NCBI GenBank assembly: GCA_902596515.1
Contig: CACJUF010000004.1
Span: 18,481 to 82,480, forward strand
Origin: an uncultured Pelagibacteraceae bacterium
GTDB taxonomy: Bacteria; Pseudomonadota; Alphaproteobacteria; Pelagibacterales; Pelagibacteraceae
Direction of reading: 5' to 3'
DNA length: 64,000 nt
Position numbers and translations under genes: made by a program. A model generated the notes under the pieces. It saw nothing but the letters and a program-made list of their open reading frames with translations, did no database searches and was not told the DNA's origin. This document shows positions 9,486-18,657 of the stretch, piece by piece. Within the stretch, counting starts at the first letter, position 1. Every line of letters starts with the position of its first letter.

Positions 9486-10337
9486 ATGATAATTTGGCTC
9501 GCTTCTTATCCTAAAAATGGCAACACGTGGTTAAGATCGTTGATAAGCGCTTATTATTATACAAAAGACGGCGTTTTTCTTGGTGACAATCATTTAAAGA
9601 ACGTTCAACAGTTTCCTGAAAAAAAATATTTAGAAAATTTTGATTATGATTTATCAATACCTGGAGATACTTCGAGATTATGGGTCTTAGCCCAAGAAAA
9701 AATTAACGAGGACCGAAAGATAAAATTTTTCAAGACACATAATGCTCTTGTGAAATTGGGAAAAAATGATTTTACAAATAGAGCCAACTCACTTGGTGGA
9801 ATTTACATAGTAAGAGATCCCAGAAATGTTTTAGACTCCATGTCTAGACATTTTCAAATTGATCATGATAAAGCTTTAGAGGTAATGCAAGATAAAAAAA
9901 ACTTTACTTACGACTTTAAAAAGAAAAAGGATTATAGTGATTATCAATTTATAAGTTCTTGGGAATTAAATTATCAATCTTGGAAAAATAACAACTTATT
10001 ACCAATAAAATTTTTAAAATATGAGGATTTATTGTCAGAAACTTTTTTTGTATTTAAAGAGATAGTAGAATTTATAAATAAATTAACAAATAATAAAAGT
10101 GAATTTAATAAGGAAAAAGCAAAAAACGCTGTTAAAACTACTTCTTTTGAAAACCTAAAAAAAATAGAAGAAACAAACGGGTTTAGTGAGTCCATAATCT
10201 CAAGAAAAGAAAAAAAAAAGATACCTTTTTTTCATTTAGGTCCAAAGAATAATTGGCAAAAAAACTTTGATAAAGAATTTATTGAGAAATTAAATAATAT
10301 TTTTCAAAAGAATTTAATTGAATTAGATTATAAATAA
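9486..10337 (+). CDS. sulfotransferase family protein
   Basis: Transfers sulfuryl groups from PAPS. The 5'-phosphosulfate loop SYPKNGNTW is at residues 7-15, directly after the first strand, and the 3'-phosphate motif is IVRDPRNVLDSMSRHF. The rest of the 283-residue chain follows the family pattern to the end, including FLKYEDLL and the late GPKNNWQKNFDKEF. The acceptor is unknown; surface glycans or lipids are plausible. The gene stands alone, upstream of tRNA-Gly. Strong A-richness is shared with its neighbours, so I see no clear sign of recent transfer. Confidence 0.9.
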   Translation: MIIWLASYPKNGNTWLRSLISAYYYTKDGVFLGDNHLKNVQQFPEKKYLENFDYDLSIPGDTSRLWVLAQEKINEDRKIKFFKTHNALVKLGKNDFTNRANSLGGIYIVRDPRNVLDSMSRHFQIDHDKALEVMQDKKNFTYDFKKKKDYSDYQFISSWELNYQSWKNNNLLPIKFLKYEDLLSETFFVFKEIVEFINKLTNNKSEFNKEKAKNAVKTTSFENLKKIEETNGFSESIISRKEKKKIPFFHLGPKNNWQKNFDKEFIEKLNNIFQKNLIELDYK

Positions 10338-10346
10338 CTTAATTTC

Positions 10347-10375
10347 TTGAAATAATAATTTACTTTCTCTATATT
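10347..10375 (+). promoter_or_regulatory. promoter of tRNA-Gly
   Basis: TTGAAA (10347-10352) and TATATT (10370-10375) are spaced by 17 bases. This would start transcription around 10382, just before the tRNA 5' end at 10386, which is the geometry expected for a tRNA promoter. Confidence 0.5.
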
Positions 10376-10385
10376 AAATTATATT

Positions 10386-10460
10386 GCGGGCATAGCTCAG
10401 TGGTAGAGCGTCTCGTTGCCAACGAGAAGGTCGAGGGTTCGACCCCCTTTGCCCGCTCCA
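10386..10460 (+). tRNA. tRNA-Gly (anticodon GCC)
   Basis: Full cloverleaf. The acceptor stem GCGGGCA pairs with TGCCCGC. The D arm is AGCTCAGTGGTAGAGC. The anticodon arm TCTCG-TTGCCAA-CGAGA has GCC at 10418-10420, and the T arm contains the GGTTCGACCCC pattern. The discriminator T is followed by an encoded CCA (10458-10460). The GCC anticodon reads GGC and GGU glycine codons. Confidence 0.97.
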
Positions 10461-10479
10461 AACTTAAATTTGTCTATTA

Positions 10480-11214
10480 ATGAACATTGAAAAAATATTT
10501 GATGATATAAAATTCAAAGTTAGTCCAAGTGATGATTATAGATCTTCCTATAAATTTAGGCTTATAAAATCTTTTTATAAAATTTTTAAAAAAGAAAAAA
10601 ATTACGTTTTTGATAATTGTATCATAAACAAAGAAAAGATTGATTTAGATTTGAGAAAAGAATTAATTAAGATAGATAGCATGTCGACATACGCCATTGG
10701 ATACTTGATAAACAGAATATGTAAAAATTTATCTAAAAATCAGGTTTATTTGAATATTGGATGTTGGAAAGGCTTTTCCTTAGTTGCTGGGATGATTAAT
10801 ACTGAATGTAAAGTAATTGGTGTTGATAATTTTTCTCAATTTACGGGACCAAAAAATGATTTTATTAAAAATTTCGAAGACACGAAAAAAAATAATCATT
10901 TTTTTTTTGAGCAAGATTATGAGAAATACTTTGAGTCTCTAGATCACAACAAAAATAAATTTGATTTTTACTTTTATGACGGAGAACATTCCTATGAAAA
11001 TCAATTTAAGAATTTAAAAATAGCAGATAAATTTTTAAATGTTGGATCTTTGGTATTAATTGATGATATAAATTTTGACGAAGTGTATGAGGGTACTTTA
11101 GACTTTATAAATAAAACCAAATCTAAGTTTAGAATTATAAAGGAGATAAAGACCGCTAATAACCATTGTCATCCAAGTTTTTGGAATGGAATAATGATAT
11201 TAAAAAAAGTATAA
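10480..11214 (+). CDS. class I SAM-dependent methyltransferase-like protein
   Basis: 244-residue protein with a Rossmann methyltransferase core. The SAM loop region is VYLNIGCWKGFSLVAGM, the acidic end of strand two is VIGVDNF, and the motif FDFYFYDGEHSYENQFKNL resembles the Asp-containing motif of the TylF/Methyltransf_24 group. It is followed by GSLVLIDDINFDEVYEG. The N-terminal 80 residues are Lys-rich and unassigned. It starts only 19 bases after tRNA-Gly, with no terminator between, so it may be co-transcribed with it. Substrate unknown. Confidence 0.75.
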   Translation: MNIEKIFDDIKFKVSPSDDYRSSYKFRLIKSFYKIFKKEKNYVFDNCIINKEKIDLDLRKELIKIDSMSTYAIGYLINRICKNLSKNQVYLNIGCWKGFSLVAGMINTECKVIGVDNFSQFTGPKNDFIKNFEDTKKNNHFFFEQDYEKYFESLDHNKNKFDFYFYDGEHSYENQFKNLKIADKFLNVGSLVLIDDINFDEVYEGTLDFINKTKSKFRIIKEIKTANNHCHPSFWNGIMILKKV

Positions 11215-11223
11215 TTTTATTTT

Positions 11224-11568
11224 ATGAGTGATTTATTAAATAAAAAATGTGTTCCTTGTGAAGGTGGTGTAAAGGCTTTTGATATTTCTGAAATTCACAA
11301 ATATCAAAAAAAAGTAGATGGTTGGCAAATTGTTCAAAATGATAAAAAAGTTTATCTTTTGGAAAAAAAATTTGAGTTTAAAAACTTTTTAGAAAGTCAA
11401 AAATTTGTAAATGAAGTAGGAAGAGTATCAGAGTATGAGGGTCATCACCCAGATATTATTTTTGGGTGGGGATATGCTAAGATTAACATTACAACTCATG
11501 CTATCGAAGGTTTATCTGAAAATGATTTTATATTAGCTGCTAAAATTGATAAGATTGCTAATGTTTAA
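11224..11568 (+). CDS. phhB: pterin-4a-carbinolamine dehydratase
   Basis: Dehydrates 4a-hydroxytetrahydrobiopterin during pterin recycling. The 114-residue protein carries the family signature EYEGHHPDIIFGWGYAKINITTH with the catalytic His pair. The late ITTHAIEGLSENDFILAAKID helix is also typical. No aromatic amino acid hydroxylase is visible here, so it may serve another pterin or moonlight. Its 3' end overlaps the convergent purH by 11 bases. Confidence 0.92.
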   Translation: MSDLLNKKCVPCEGGVKAFDISEIHKYQKKVDGWQIVQNDKKVYLLEKKFEFKNFLESQKFVNEVGRVSEYEGHHPDIIFGWGYAKINITTHAIEGLSENDFILAAKIDKIANV

Positions 11569-13093
11569 AATGACGATTTTTTGAAAAAATCAAAACTGTA
11601 TTTGTTTCGTCAGCAAATTTTATAATTTCTTTATCTCTTATCGATCCAGAAGGCTGAACTATTGCACTAGCTCCTGATTGAACTAATTTTTCTATCCCAT
11701 CAACAAATGGGAAAAAAGCATCTGATGCTGCCACAATTTCATTTTTGATGTTTGAAAACTTATTCATTTTTGCTATTGCAATCTCACAACTGTCAAATCT
11801 ACTTGGTTGCCCCGAACCAATACCAATAGTAGACATATTATTAGCAAGAACGATAGCGTTTGATTTTACATAACGACAAATATTAAATGCAAAAATTAAA
11901 TTATCAAGTTGTGATTTATTTGGTTTTCTTTTTGAAACAATTCTAAAGTCTTTTTTTGAAATTTTTTTTTTGTCCTCTGATTGTATAAGTGTAAAGTTAT
12001 CTACAGAATTAAATTTCCATACTTCATTGAGAGAAATCTTCGAGGAATCTATAAGTCTGAGATTTTTTTTTAATTTTAAGATTTTAAGAGCTTTTTCATC
12101 AAAGCCATTGGCTATTACTACTTCAAGAAAAATTTTATTTAGTAACAATGCAAGTTTTTGAGTAATTTTATAGTTACACGAAACAATACCACCAAATGCA
12201 CTTATGGGGTCCGAAGCTAATGCTAACTTATAACTATCTATATTATTTTTTAAAGCTGAGACCCCACAAGGGTTTCCATGTTTAACAATAACTGTACCGG
12301 TATTTCTTGGTAATGATTTCGAAATAGTAAGCGCAGCAAGAATATCACTATAATTATTATAACTTAAATTTTTTCCATGAATTTGATCTAATTTATTATT
12401 AATATTTTGTGAATAGAAAGCACCTATTTGGTGTGGATTTTCTCCATATCTAAGATTTTCAACTAAATTGGTGTAATGAACTTTTTTTTTGGGAAAATTG
12501 ATATTATTAAACTTGTTTAAATAGTTTGAAATTACTGCATCGTAATAGGCAGTTTCATCAAATGCTAACCTAGACATTTTTTCTCTAAATTTTAGAGAGG
12601 TACCACCTTTATTTTTCTTTAACTCATTTATAAGTTCTGAATAATAATCGGTAGAGGTTATTACAGTCACATCATTATAATTTTTGGCAGCAGCTCTGAC
12701 CATAGTTGGACCACCAACATCAATATTTTCTATTATTTTTGAATGGTTTTTTGTTTGATCAATAGTTTTTTCAAATGGATAGAAATTTACTATTACTAAA
12801 TCAATATTCTCAAAATTATTTTTTTTAATATCAAAAGAGTGAGACTTGTTATTCCTTTTGTTTAAAATGCCAGCATGTATTTTTGGATGTAAAGTTTTGA
12901 CTCTTCCGTTAAGTATTTCTTTAAATCCTGTAAAACCTGAAACATCTAAACATTTGAATTTAAGTTTCTTAATTGCTTTAAATGTTCCACCAGAGCTAAT
13001 TATTTTGATATTATTCCTTCTCAATTCTTTTAATAAAGGCTTAAGATTAGATTTATCAGATAATGATATTAAAGCTGATCTAATTTTTCTCAT
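11558..13093 (-). CDS. purH: bifunctional AICAR formyltransferase / IMP cyclohydrolase
   Basis: Performs the last two steps of IMP synthesis. The N-terminal MGS-like cyclohydrolase domain covers roughly residues 1-190 (ALISLSDKSNL, SSGGTFKAIK, GRVKTLHPKIHAGIL). The rest is AICAR transformylase, with the catalytic Lys-His in VIVKHGNPCG and the late SDAFFPFVDG and AIVQPSGSIRD motifs. At 511 residues the length is typical. It follows the heparinase-like gene with a 1-base overlap. Confidence 0.97.
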   Translation of the reverse strand: MRKIRSALISLSDKSNLKPLLKELRRNNIKIISSGGTFKAIKKLKFKCLDVSGFTGFKEILNGRVKTLHPKIHAGILNKRNNKSHSFDIKKNNFENIDLVIVNFYPFEKTIDQTKNHSKIIENIDVGGPTMVRAAAKNYNDVTVITSTDYYSELINELKKNKGGTSLKFREKMSRLAFDETAYYDAVISNYLNKFNNINFPKKKVHYTNLVENLRYGENPHQIGAFYSQNINNKLDQIHGKNLSYNNYSDILAALTISKSLPRNTGTVIVKHGNPCGVSALKNNIDSYKLALASDPISAFGGIVSCNYKITQKLALLLNKIFLEVVIANGFDEKALKILKLKKNLRLIDSSKISLNEVWKFNSVDNFTLIQSEDKKKISKKDFRIVSKRKPNKSQLDNLIFAFNICRYVKSNAIVLANNMSTIGIGSGQPSRFDSCEIAIAKMNKFSNIKNEIVAASDAFFPFVDGIEKLVQSGASAIVQPSGSIRDKEIIKFADETNTVLIFSKNRHFKH

Positions 13094-14718
13094 TATATCT
13101 TTTTAATTTCCCATTCAATATTCTCTTCATTATTATTCAATATTCCAGATACAAAAATATTTTGGTTCTCAATATATGAATTTTTAATACCGAAGTATAA
13201 TCCATTATCAATATTAATTTCATAATTATCACATGTAAATTTCCAACCCTCATCCTCTAATTCTATTAAAATGGATTTATTATCTTGAGTTTTCATTAAT
13301 TTAATATTTGGTTCCAGATGAAATCGAATATCAAATTTTAAATTATGATTATTTTTTTTTCTAATAATCTTATCGTTTCCAACAAATTTCATTTGCTCAG
13401 GAAAAAATTCAATATTTCTCTCATGTATTGATTTAAATTTTTTAAAATATCCATCATGAGCAGCATTGATTTTCCAATAATTTTTCTCACACACAGAATT
13501 TTTTTTAGTAATTTTTAAACCTGTTTTTAGGATTAACTTATCTTTTTTTTTTGTAAATTTGCACGAGGAATTATCATCAATTATTAAAGTGCTGTGTGCA
13601 GCTGAAGATTTTGATATTTCATTAAGGTTTTGATTATTTTTTTTGTAATAACCACAATTGGTTATAAGTTTATTTCCGTTTGAAATTATTTCAAATGAAA
13701 GAGCGCCCGACTGATAATCCTGAGTATATTTTGAATTTGGTGACGATCCCGCATCCATTGCTAGACAAATTTTTTTATTCTTTAAAATTATATAACCACC
13801 ACAATCTTTATTTTCATTTTTAAATTTATAACCAAGTCTTCTTAAGTAATGATCAAAATCTTGAGTATTGGACTTATTATTACCGTTAAATAAAAGATCT
13901 ACGTATATATTTTGTCTTATGAAAGCATAACTTTGTCCAAAATAATAAATATTTTCTTCTATGTGTTCCGGAACTTCAACCTGAGACTCTTTAAACCATT
14001 CTCTAATAATTATAAAATATTTTAAAAAAAATATTAACTGTTTTATATTCCTTGAATTTGTAAAACCTTGGTTATCTATTGAGGAACTAGTAATTTTCTC
14101 TAGAAAACTTAAACCAATATCTAAATAGTTTTTCTCAATTTTGTAACATAGCCCTGTCAAAATTATTGCTGAGCAACCAATTATTTTGTTTTCTAAATCT
14201 TTAGAGTTTTTCATTTCATTTAATAAATGATTTGTTTGTTTTTGAATCATGTGATCAAACATTGATCTATATTCTTTATCATTGTCATCATAAGTAAGTA
14301 GGTGATTAGATAGGCATGAAATAATACGTTTAGCAGTTATGTTAAATTCCCAACTTTCTTTTTTAAAGCTACTATTATTAGTTATCCAATTAGTTATAAC
14401 CTTTTTCACAGAATTTTTCGAAGATTTTAGGTCAAGACTGAACAACCAGAAAAAATTGTTCAATTTTTCAAAATCTTTGGTTTTAATTTGATTATTCCAA
14501 ACTGTCTCTAGTTCAAAATCTTCAATTTTATATTTTTTATTTTGATATTTGATTATCGATGAAAGTAAGTGAGGACTTGGTTTGTAAATGAATTCATTAT
14601 CAAAAGTTTTAGAAATCTTTTTTTCATATAAACTTGAATTTTTATAAATATCTCTGAATTTTTTTTTAATTATTTCTGCAAACTCATTTAAAGTTTCAAA
14701 AAATCCATCTAACAGCAT
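13093..14718 (-). CDS. heparinase II/III-like protein
   Basis: 541-residue protein with an N-terminal alpha/alpha toroid-like half and a C-terminal beta-rich heparinase II/III domain. The latter is recognised by AMDAGSSPNSKYTQDYQSG, then FEIISNGNKLITNCG and SSAAHSTLIIDDNSSC. In polysaccharide lyases the His of such a motif is near the active site. No signal peptide is visible, so a cytosolic or unusual location is likely and true lyase activity is uncertain. It lies between rpe and purH with 1-base spacing; a heparinase-like gene next to purH is, as far as I recall, common in alphaproteobacteria. Confidence 0.82.
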   Translation of the reverse strand: MLLDGFFETLNEFAEIIKKKFRDIYKNSSLYEKKISKTFDNEFIYKPSPHLLSSIIKYQNKKYKIEDFELETVWNNQIKTKDFEKLNNFFWLFSLDLKSSKNSVKKVITNWITNNSSFKKESWEFNITAKRIISCLSNHLLTYDDNDKEYRSMFDHMIQKQTNHLLNEMKNSKDLENKIIGCSAIILTGLCYKIEKNYLDIGLSFLEKITSSSIDNQGFTNSRNIKQLIFFLKYFIIIREWFKESQVEVPEHIEENIYYFGQSYAFIRQNIYVDLLFNGNNKSNTQDFDHYLRRLGYKFKNENKDCGGYIILKNKKICLAMDAGSSPNSKYTQDYQSGALSFEIISNGNKLITNCGYYKKNNQNLNEISKSSAAHSTLIIDDNSSCKFTKKKDKLILKTGLKITKKNSVCEKNYWKINAAHDGYFKKFKSIHERNIEFFPEQMKFVGNDKIIRKKNNHNLKFDIRFHLEPNIKLMKTQDNKSILIELEDEGWKFTCDNYEINIDNGLYFGIKNSYIENQNIFVSGILNNNEENIEWEIKKI

Positions 14719-14719
14719 T

Positions 14720-15379
14720 CTACACTTCTTTAAGTGTTTCTATATTCTTTTTAATGTTACCGTTATTTTCTTTAAATATTGTAGTTCCTGATACAAGAAT
14801 ATTTGCGCCTGCGTTTATTACGTCTTTTGAATTTGAAAAATTTATTCCACCATCCACTTCAATGTCGTACTTATATTTTTTTTCATCTTTAAGTTTTTTT
14901 AATAATTCAATTTTTTTAATAACATCGGGAATAAATTTCTGTCCTCCAAAACCTGGATATACACTCATTACTAAAATCAAATCCACATGTTTTAATTCAT
15001 TTTCAATTACTTTGATCTCTGTATTTGGATTAAGAGAAATACCAACTTTTTTTTTAAAACTTTTAATATGATTAATTGATTCTACTAAATTATCAGTGGC
15101 TTCAGGGTGTATAGTAATTATATCTGCTCCTGCATCTGCAAAATCCTTTATATATTTATGTACAGGTGAAATCATCAAATGCACATCAAAAGTTAATTCT
15201 GAATGCTTTCTAAGAGTTTTAATGACTGGAGGTCCAATAGTTAAATTAGGAACGAAATGACCATCCATTACATCAACATGTATCATATCTGCACCTGCAT
15301 CTTCGAGTCTCTTAATCTCATTTCCTAATTGGCTAAAGTCTGCAGATAATATTGAGGGGGAAATTTGTATTTTTTTCAT
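14720..15379 (-). CDS. rpe: ribulose-phosphate 3-epimerase
   Basis: Interconverts ribulose 5-phosphate and xylulose 5-phosphate in the pentose phosphate pathway. The 219-residue TIM barrel has SPSILSADFSQLG with the catalytic Asp environment. HVDVMDGHFVPNLTIGP and FDVHLMI supply metal-ligand His and Asp residues, and further motifs are MSVYPGFGGQKF and EVDGGIN. It is the first gene of the minus-strand set rpe, heparinase-like, purH. Confidence 0.97.
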   Translation of the reverse strand: MKKIQISPSILSADFSQLGNEIKRLEDAGADMIHVDVMDGHFVPNLTIGPPVIKTLRKHSELTFDVHLMISPVHKYIKDFADAGADIITIHPEATDNLVESINHIKSFKKKVGISLNPNTEIKVIENELKHVDLILVMSVYPGFGGQKFIPDVIKKIELLKKLKDEKKYKYDIEVDGGINFSNSKDVINAGANILVSGTTIFKENNGNIKKNIETLKEV

Positions 15380-15419
15380 AGATTATTAAATTAACTAGTA
15401 CCAAATTTTAAAATTTAAT

Positions 15420-15764
15420 TTAATTAAAAAATTGGTAAATTTGTCTTGAAATCTCACTTTCTAATGGAAATGACAACATTCCCATCACTGAGTATCCTAG
15501 AACCCAAGGCATAAAGTAAAACCTTATCATAAAAAAAAACCAAGCAACATAAAGAGGCACGATTGGTTGTATGATAAAAGATGGAGTTATAGGTCTAAAT
15601 AAGTTGATCAAAGGATTAGTAAATTTAACAAAGACCCTCATAAAAAAAAATTGAGAATCTTCTCTTTGAAAAATATTCATTGCAACTCTTCCAATCAAAG
15701 TCCACATGATTACCCCAAGAATATAGTCAATTATATATACTAAAGGATGAAAGTTCGCCGACAT
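15420..15764 (-). CDS. small YggT-like membrane protein
   Basis: 114 residues with two or three predicted membrane helices. The pattern FVKFTNPLINLFRPITPSF followed by a Pro-containing helix resembles the YggT family (a short helix pair around a TxPlLxPirr motif), but identity looks low and the call is tentative. A clearer YggT member lies at 27132. The gene ends 40 bases from rpe and begins about 35 bases downstream of the symporter terminator, so it is probably a separate transcription unit. Confidence 0.6.
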   Translation of the reverse strand: MSANFHPLVYIIDYILGVIMWTLIGRVAMNIFQREDSQFFFMRVFVKFTNPLINLFRPITPSFIIQPIVPLYVAWFFFMIRFYFMPWVLGYSVMGMLSFPLESEISRQIYQFFN

Positions 15765-15798
15765 TGAGAAATTTATATTGGAAAAAGATCGAAATTAA

Positions 15799-15822
15799 AA
15801 GGGGCGAAATTAATCGCCCCTT
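15799..15822 (-). terminator. rho-independent terminator of the symporter operon
   Basis: A perfect 9-base-pair stem (AAGGGGCGA / TCGCCCCTT) with a 6-base loop is followed, reading on the minus strand, by TTTTAATTTC. It starts 12 bases after the symporter stop codon. It is one of only two clear GC-rich terminators I see in the window. Confidence 0.9.
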
Positions 15823-15833
15823 AAAAAGATTAT

Positions 15834-17648
15834 TTAGTGTTGTTTGCCAAGGATCGATTTACCAGCTGGTACACGAACCTCATCAACCATTTTCTGCGTT
15901 GCAGCGTTTGGTGCTTGAGTCATTAAACTCACTACAACCATTGCTACTAAGCTGACAGCTGAACCAAAGATACCAAACGTTAACTGAGTAATTCCTAAGA
16001 ATCCACTTCCACCTGTTCTTACCCAAACTAGGTAAGCAGCACCAGAAACTAATCCTAAGAACATACCAGCAATAGCACCTTCTTTGTTAGCTCTCTTCCA
16101 CCATACACCAAGTACAAGTGGGAAGAACAGTCCTGACATCGCAAAGTCAAAAGCCCAGATTACTGAACCTAATATACCCTGGATCTCAAGCGCTGCGATT
16201 GTTGCTCCTGCAAAACCAATTACCACAAGTAATACCCTTGCAACAACCAGTCTCTTCGCAGTCTCAGCTTTTGGATCGATGATCTTATAGTAAACATCGT
16301 GTGAGATTGCGTTTGCAATTGCTAGAATCAAACCATCAGCTGTTGACATGGCAGCAGCCATACCTCCAGCAGCAACCAGACCTGAGATTACATACGGTAA
16401 ACCAGCTATTTCTGGAGTTGCTAACACAACGGCTTTACCACCCATGAAAAACTCGTTTAATTCAAGAGTTCCATTTCCGTTAAAGTCGCTTACAAACATT
16501 AAGTTTGCTTGGTTCCAGTTTTGATACCAATCTATTGATTGTACTTCAGCTATTGATTTACCGATAATACCTGTTGGTAGTGACGGATCAATCAATGACA
16601 ACTTAGATAGTGTCGCTAACATTGGAGCAGAAGAATAAAGTAGGAAGATAAAGAATAATGACCAACCTACTGATTTTCTAGCTGCTTTTACACTTGGAGT
16701 AGTAAAATATCTCATCATAACGTGAGGCAATGAAGCTGTCCCCATCATCATCGCTAACGCTAATGAAATAAATGCCCAAGGTGTTGCGTTCACCGCTGAG
16801 TGAGCTTTAGTTATTCCAGCCAAACCTTTTGGTACTTCTTTTAGATTTTCAGCAGAGTTTTTAACAAAACCAAACTGAGCCTCTAATTCAGCTATTCTTG
16901 AAACTTCATCAGCTAACATGAAGTGTGGGAAGAAACCCGCACCCATTTTGTTACTGATCCAGAATACTGGTAATAAGTAAGCTATGATTAGTACGATATA
17001 TTGAGCTACCTGTGTCCAAGTTACCCCTCTCATACCACCAAGCATTGAACAAAGTAAGATACTTATAAGTCCAACGTATACAGCGTATTGGAATGGAATA
17101 TCAAGTGCAACAGATGCAATTGTACCTGTGGCGTTAATTTGTGCAGTCACGTAAGTAAATGAAGCAACAGTTAAAACTACTACCGCCATAAATCTACTTA
17201 AATTACCACCGTATCTTGTACCAATAAAATCTGGAACTGTGTAACAGCCAAATTTTCTTAGGTAAGGTGCTAAAAGTGATGCAACTAATACATATCCACC
17301 AGTCCAACCTACAAGTAGTGCCATATAACCGTAACCCTTAAAGTAAATACCACCTGCCATTGCAACGAATGATGCACCAGACATCCAGTCTGCTGCTGTC
17401 GCCATTCCGTTGAACACGGTTGGTACTTGTCTTCCAGCTACGTAATACGCATCAGCTTGAGCTGTACGTGATAGATAACCAATTATAGCATAGATGGCTA
17501 CCGTGAAGGCAACGAAACAAATACCAATTGTTTTCGCTGTCATACCCATCTGCTCGGCAATTGACATAATGATTATGAAAGCTAAAAAACCACCTGTATA
17601 GATTCCATAAACCTTAGGTAAATTGTCTATAAAATTACCTTTAATCAT
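15834..17648 (-). CDS. Na+/solute symporter, VC_2705 type (acetate/small-acid uptake)
   Basis: 604-residue sodium:solute symporter with 13-14 membrane helices, related to ActP. Family motifs include VAGRQVPTVFNGMATAADWMSGASF, YTVPDFIGTRYG and GLVAAGGMAAAMSTADGLILAI. A long hydrophilic loop before the last motif contains an EF-hand-like calcium loop (residues 388-399, see separate entry). It overlaps the stop of the small DUF4212 gene by 1 base, the two-gene arrangement known for the VC_2705 subfamily. Codon use is richer in G+C than neighbours, suggesting strong expression. Acetate is inferred as substrate from acs 1 kb away; other short acids are possible. Confidence 0.93.
   Translation of the reverse strand: MIKGNFIDNLPKVYGIYTGGFLAFIIIMSIAEQMGMTAKTIGICFVAFTVAIYAIIGYLSRTAQADAYYVAGRQVPTVFNGMATAADWMSGASFVAMAGGIYFKGYGYMALLVGWTGGYVLVASLLAPYLRKFGCYTVPDFIGTRYGGNLSRFMAVVVLTVASFTYVTAQINATGTIASVALDIPFQYAVYVGLISILLCSMLGGMRGVTWTQVAQYIVLIIAYLLPVFWISNKMGAGFFPHFMLADEVSRIAELEAQFGFVKNSAENLKEVPKGLAGITKAHSAVNATPWAFISLALAMMMGTASLPHVMMRYFTTPSVKAARKSVGWSLFFIFLLYSSAPMLATLSKLSLIDPSLPTGIIGKSIAEVQSIDWYQNWNQANLMFVSDFNGNGTLELNEFFMGGKAVVLATPEIAGLPYVISGLVAAGGMAAAMSTADGLILAIANAISHDVYYKIIDPKAETAKRLVVARVLLVVIGFAGATIAALEIQGILGSVIWAFDFAMSGLFFPLVLGVWWKRANKEGAIAGMFLGLVSGAAYLVWVRTGGSGFLGITQLTFGIFGSAVSLVAMVVVSLMTQAPNAATQKMVDEVRVPAGKSILGKQH
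16452..16487 (-). other. EF-hand-like Ca2+-binding loop within the symporter
   Basis: Codons 388-399 of the symporter read DFNGNGTLELNE. Asp, Asn, Asn, Gly, Leu and Glu occupy canonical EF-hand positions 1, 3, 5, 6, 8 and 12. The loop lies in a non-membrane segment. Binding is inferred from the pattern only. Confidence 0.6.
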
Positions 17649-17908
17649 TAGTCATCTCCTCTTTCACTGAAGCCGAACTCTTCATCAATTTTTTCTTGTC
17701 TGTTCGCAAACCAGAAAATCAGTATTACGAAAATTCCAAGAGAACCTTGACATGTGAACCAATAAGTTAACGGATAACCAAATGGTCCCGTAACTTCGTT
17801 CATTTCAGCCCCGAATAGGAAGATGCCAATTGAGAAAACAAACCAAATTGCTAACGTCATCATTAGCAAACCCTTGGATTTTTCCCAGTGTTGTTCTTGT
17901 TTTGACAT
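17648..17908 (-). CDS. DUF4212 small subunit of the symporter
   Basis: 86-residue membrane protein with two helices. WEKSKGLLMMTLAIWFVFSI and the second helix GSLGIFVILIFWFANRQEK match the DUF4212 family, which is encoded immediately upstream of VC_2705-type symporters and is thought to be a partner subunit, analogous to the small YjcH protein next to ActP. A GAGAGAGG ribosome-binding stretch precedes the ATG. The next 100 bases upstream are shared with the divergent hypothetical gene and should hold both promoters, but I cannot assign clear boxes. Confidence 0.9.
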   Translation of the reverse strand: MSKQEQHWEKSKGLLMMTLAIWFVFSIGIFLFGAEMNEVTGPFGYPLTYWFTCQGSLGIFVILIFWFANRQEKIDEEFGFSERGDD

Positions 17909-18033
17909 TTATACCTCTCTCTTTTTAGTTATAACTGGCGAAAACCATAACCATTATGAAATAGATTTAAAGTGTTAAAATTGGTAAATTTGCTAGCCTT
18001 TTCAAGTTATAAGTGTCAAAAATAGGGCTTTTT

Positions 18034-18657
18034 ATGGGAAAATACAAATTAACGTGGAGGGATTTAACTTGGCATGATTTTAAGACTTATCTTTTCGCCA
18101 TGTTCAAAGCTTTCATACCCAAGGGGAAAATTAGTAATTTGGATGAACTTGAAACGTTTATTCAAACAAAATCTGCCTGGGTGAGTCAGGTTACTCTTTA
18201 CGGCTATCTTAAAACAAGGATGGGAACTAGGTACGTTCTTCATTTTGAGAATGACACTTTTATGGAATCAGTAAACCTTGCTAAGTGGAATATTTATGCA
18301 GTTGCTCTTCAAGATCTTACATTGTTTACATTTTCAAAATTGAAAGCAAATTTTAATTACCAAGACATAGATAAAGCAAAAGAAATTTTTTTAAAAATTT
18401 TAGATGATGAAACTTCAAATAAGATGCCAATTGATATTATAGAAAATGCAAAAAAAAGTTTTGACGAAAGAATACAAAATATTAATTGGGATGATCATCA
18501 CAATGATTTACCATTTAATCCAAGTGCTTTATGTTTGTATAAGTGGGCACCAATTGGAGAAGATTTAAAAACTTTAGATCGCAAAATTGTTCTTAATTCA
18601 GTGATTTTAAAATGGGAAGTTGTAAAAAAAGAATTTAATGAAAGAATAAAATTTTAG
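18034..18657 (+). CDS. conserved hypothetical protein beside the acetate genes
   Basis: Unrecognised soluble protein, 207 residues if started at ATG 18034; a GTG at 18013 would add seven residues. It opens with [20 protein letters not shown] and is rich in aromatic residues, with no signal peptide or membrane helix. It is divergent from the symporter pair and convergent with acs (4-base overlap), hence inside the acetate module, which hints at but does not prove a related role. The N-terminus looks too distinctive to be a spurious frame. Confidence 0.75.
   Translation: MGKYKLTWRDLTWHDFKTYLFAMFKAFIPKGKISNLDELETFIQTKSAWVSQVTLYGYLKTRMGTRYVLHFENDTFMESVNLAKWNIYAVALQDLTLFTFSKLKANFNYQDIDKAKEIFLKILDDETSNKMPIDIIENAKKSFDERIQNINWDDHHNDLPFNPSALCLYKWAPIGEDLKTLDRKIVLNSVILKWEVVKKEFNERIKF

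Noticed and set aside
10386..10480. tRNA-Gly as an integration site of a mobile element
   Set aside because: No repeat of the tRNA 3' end and no integrase in the window.
18013..18033. GTG start for the hypothetical gene beside the symporter
   Set aside because: Possible, but the ATG at 18034 begins the well-formed N-terminus; left as an alternative.
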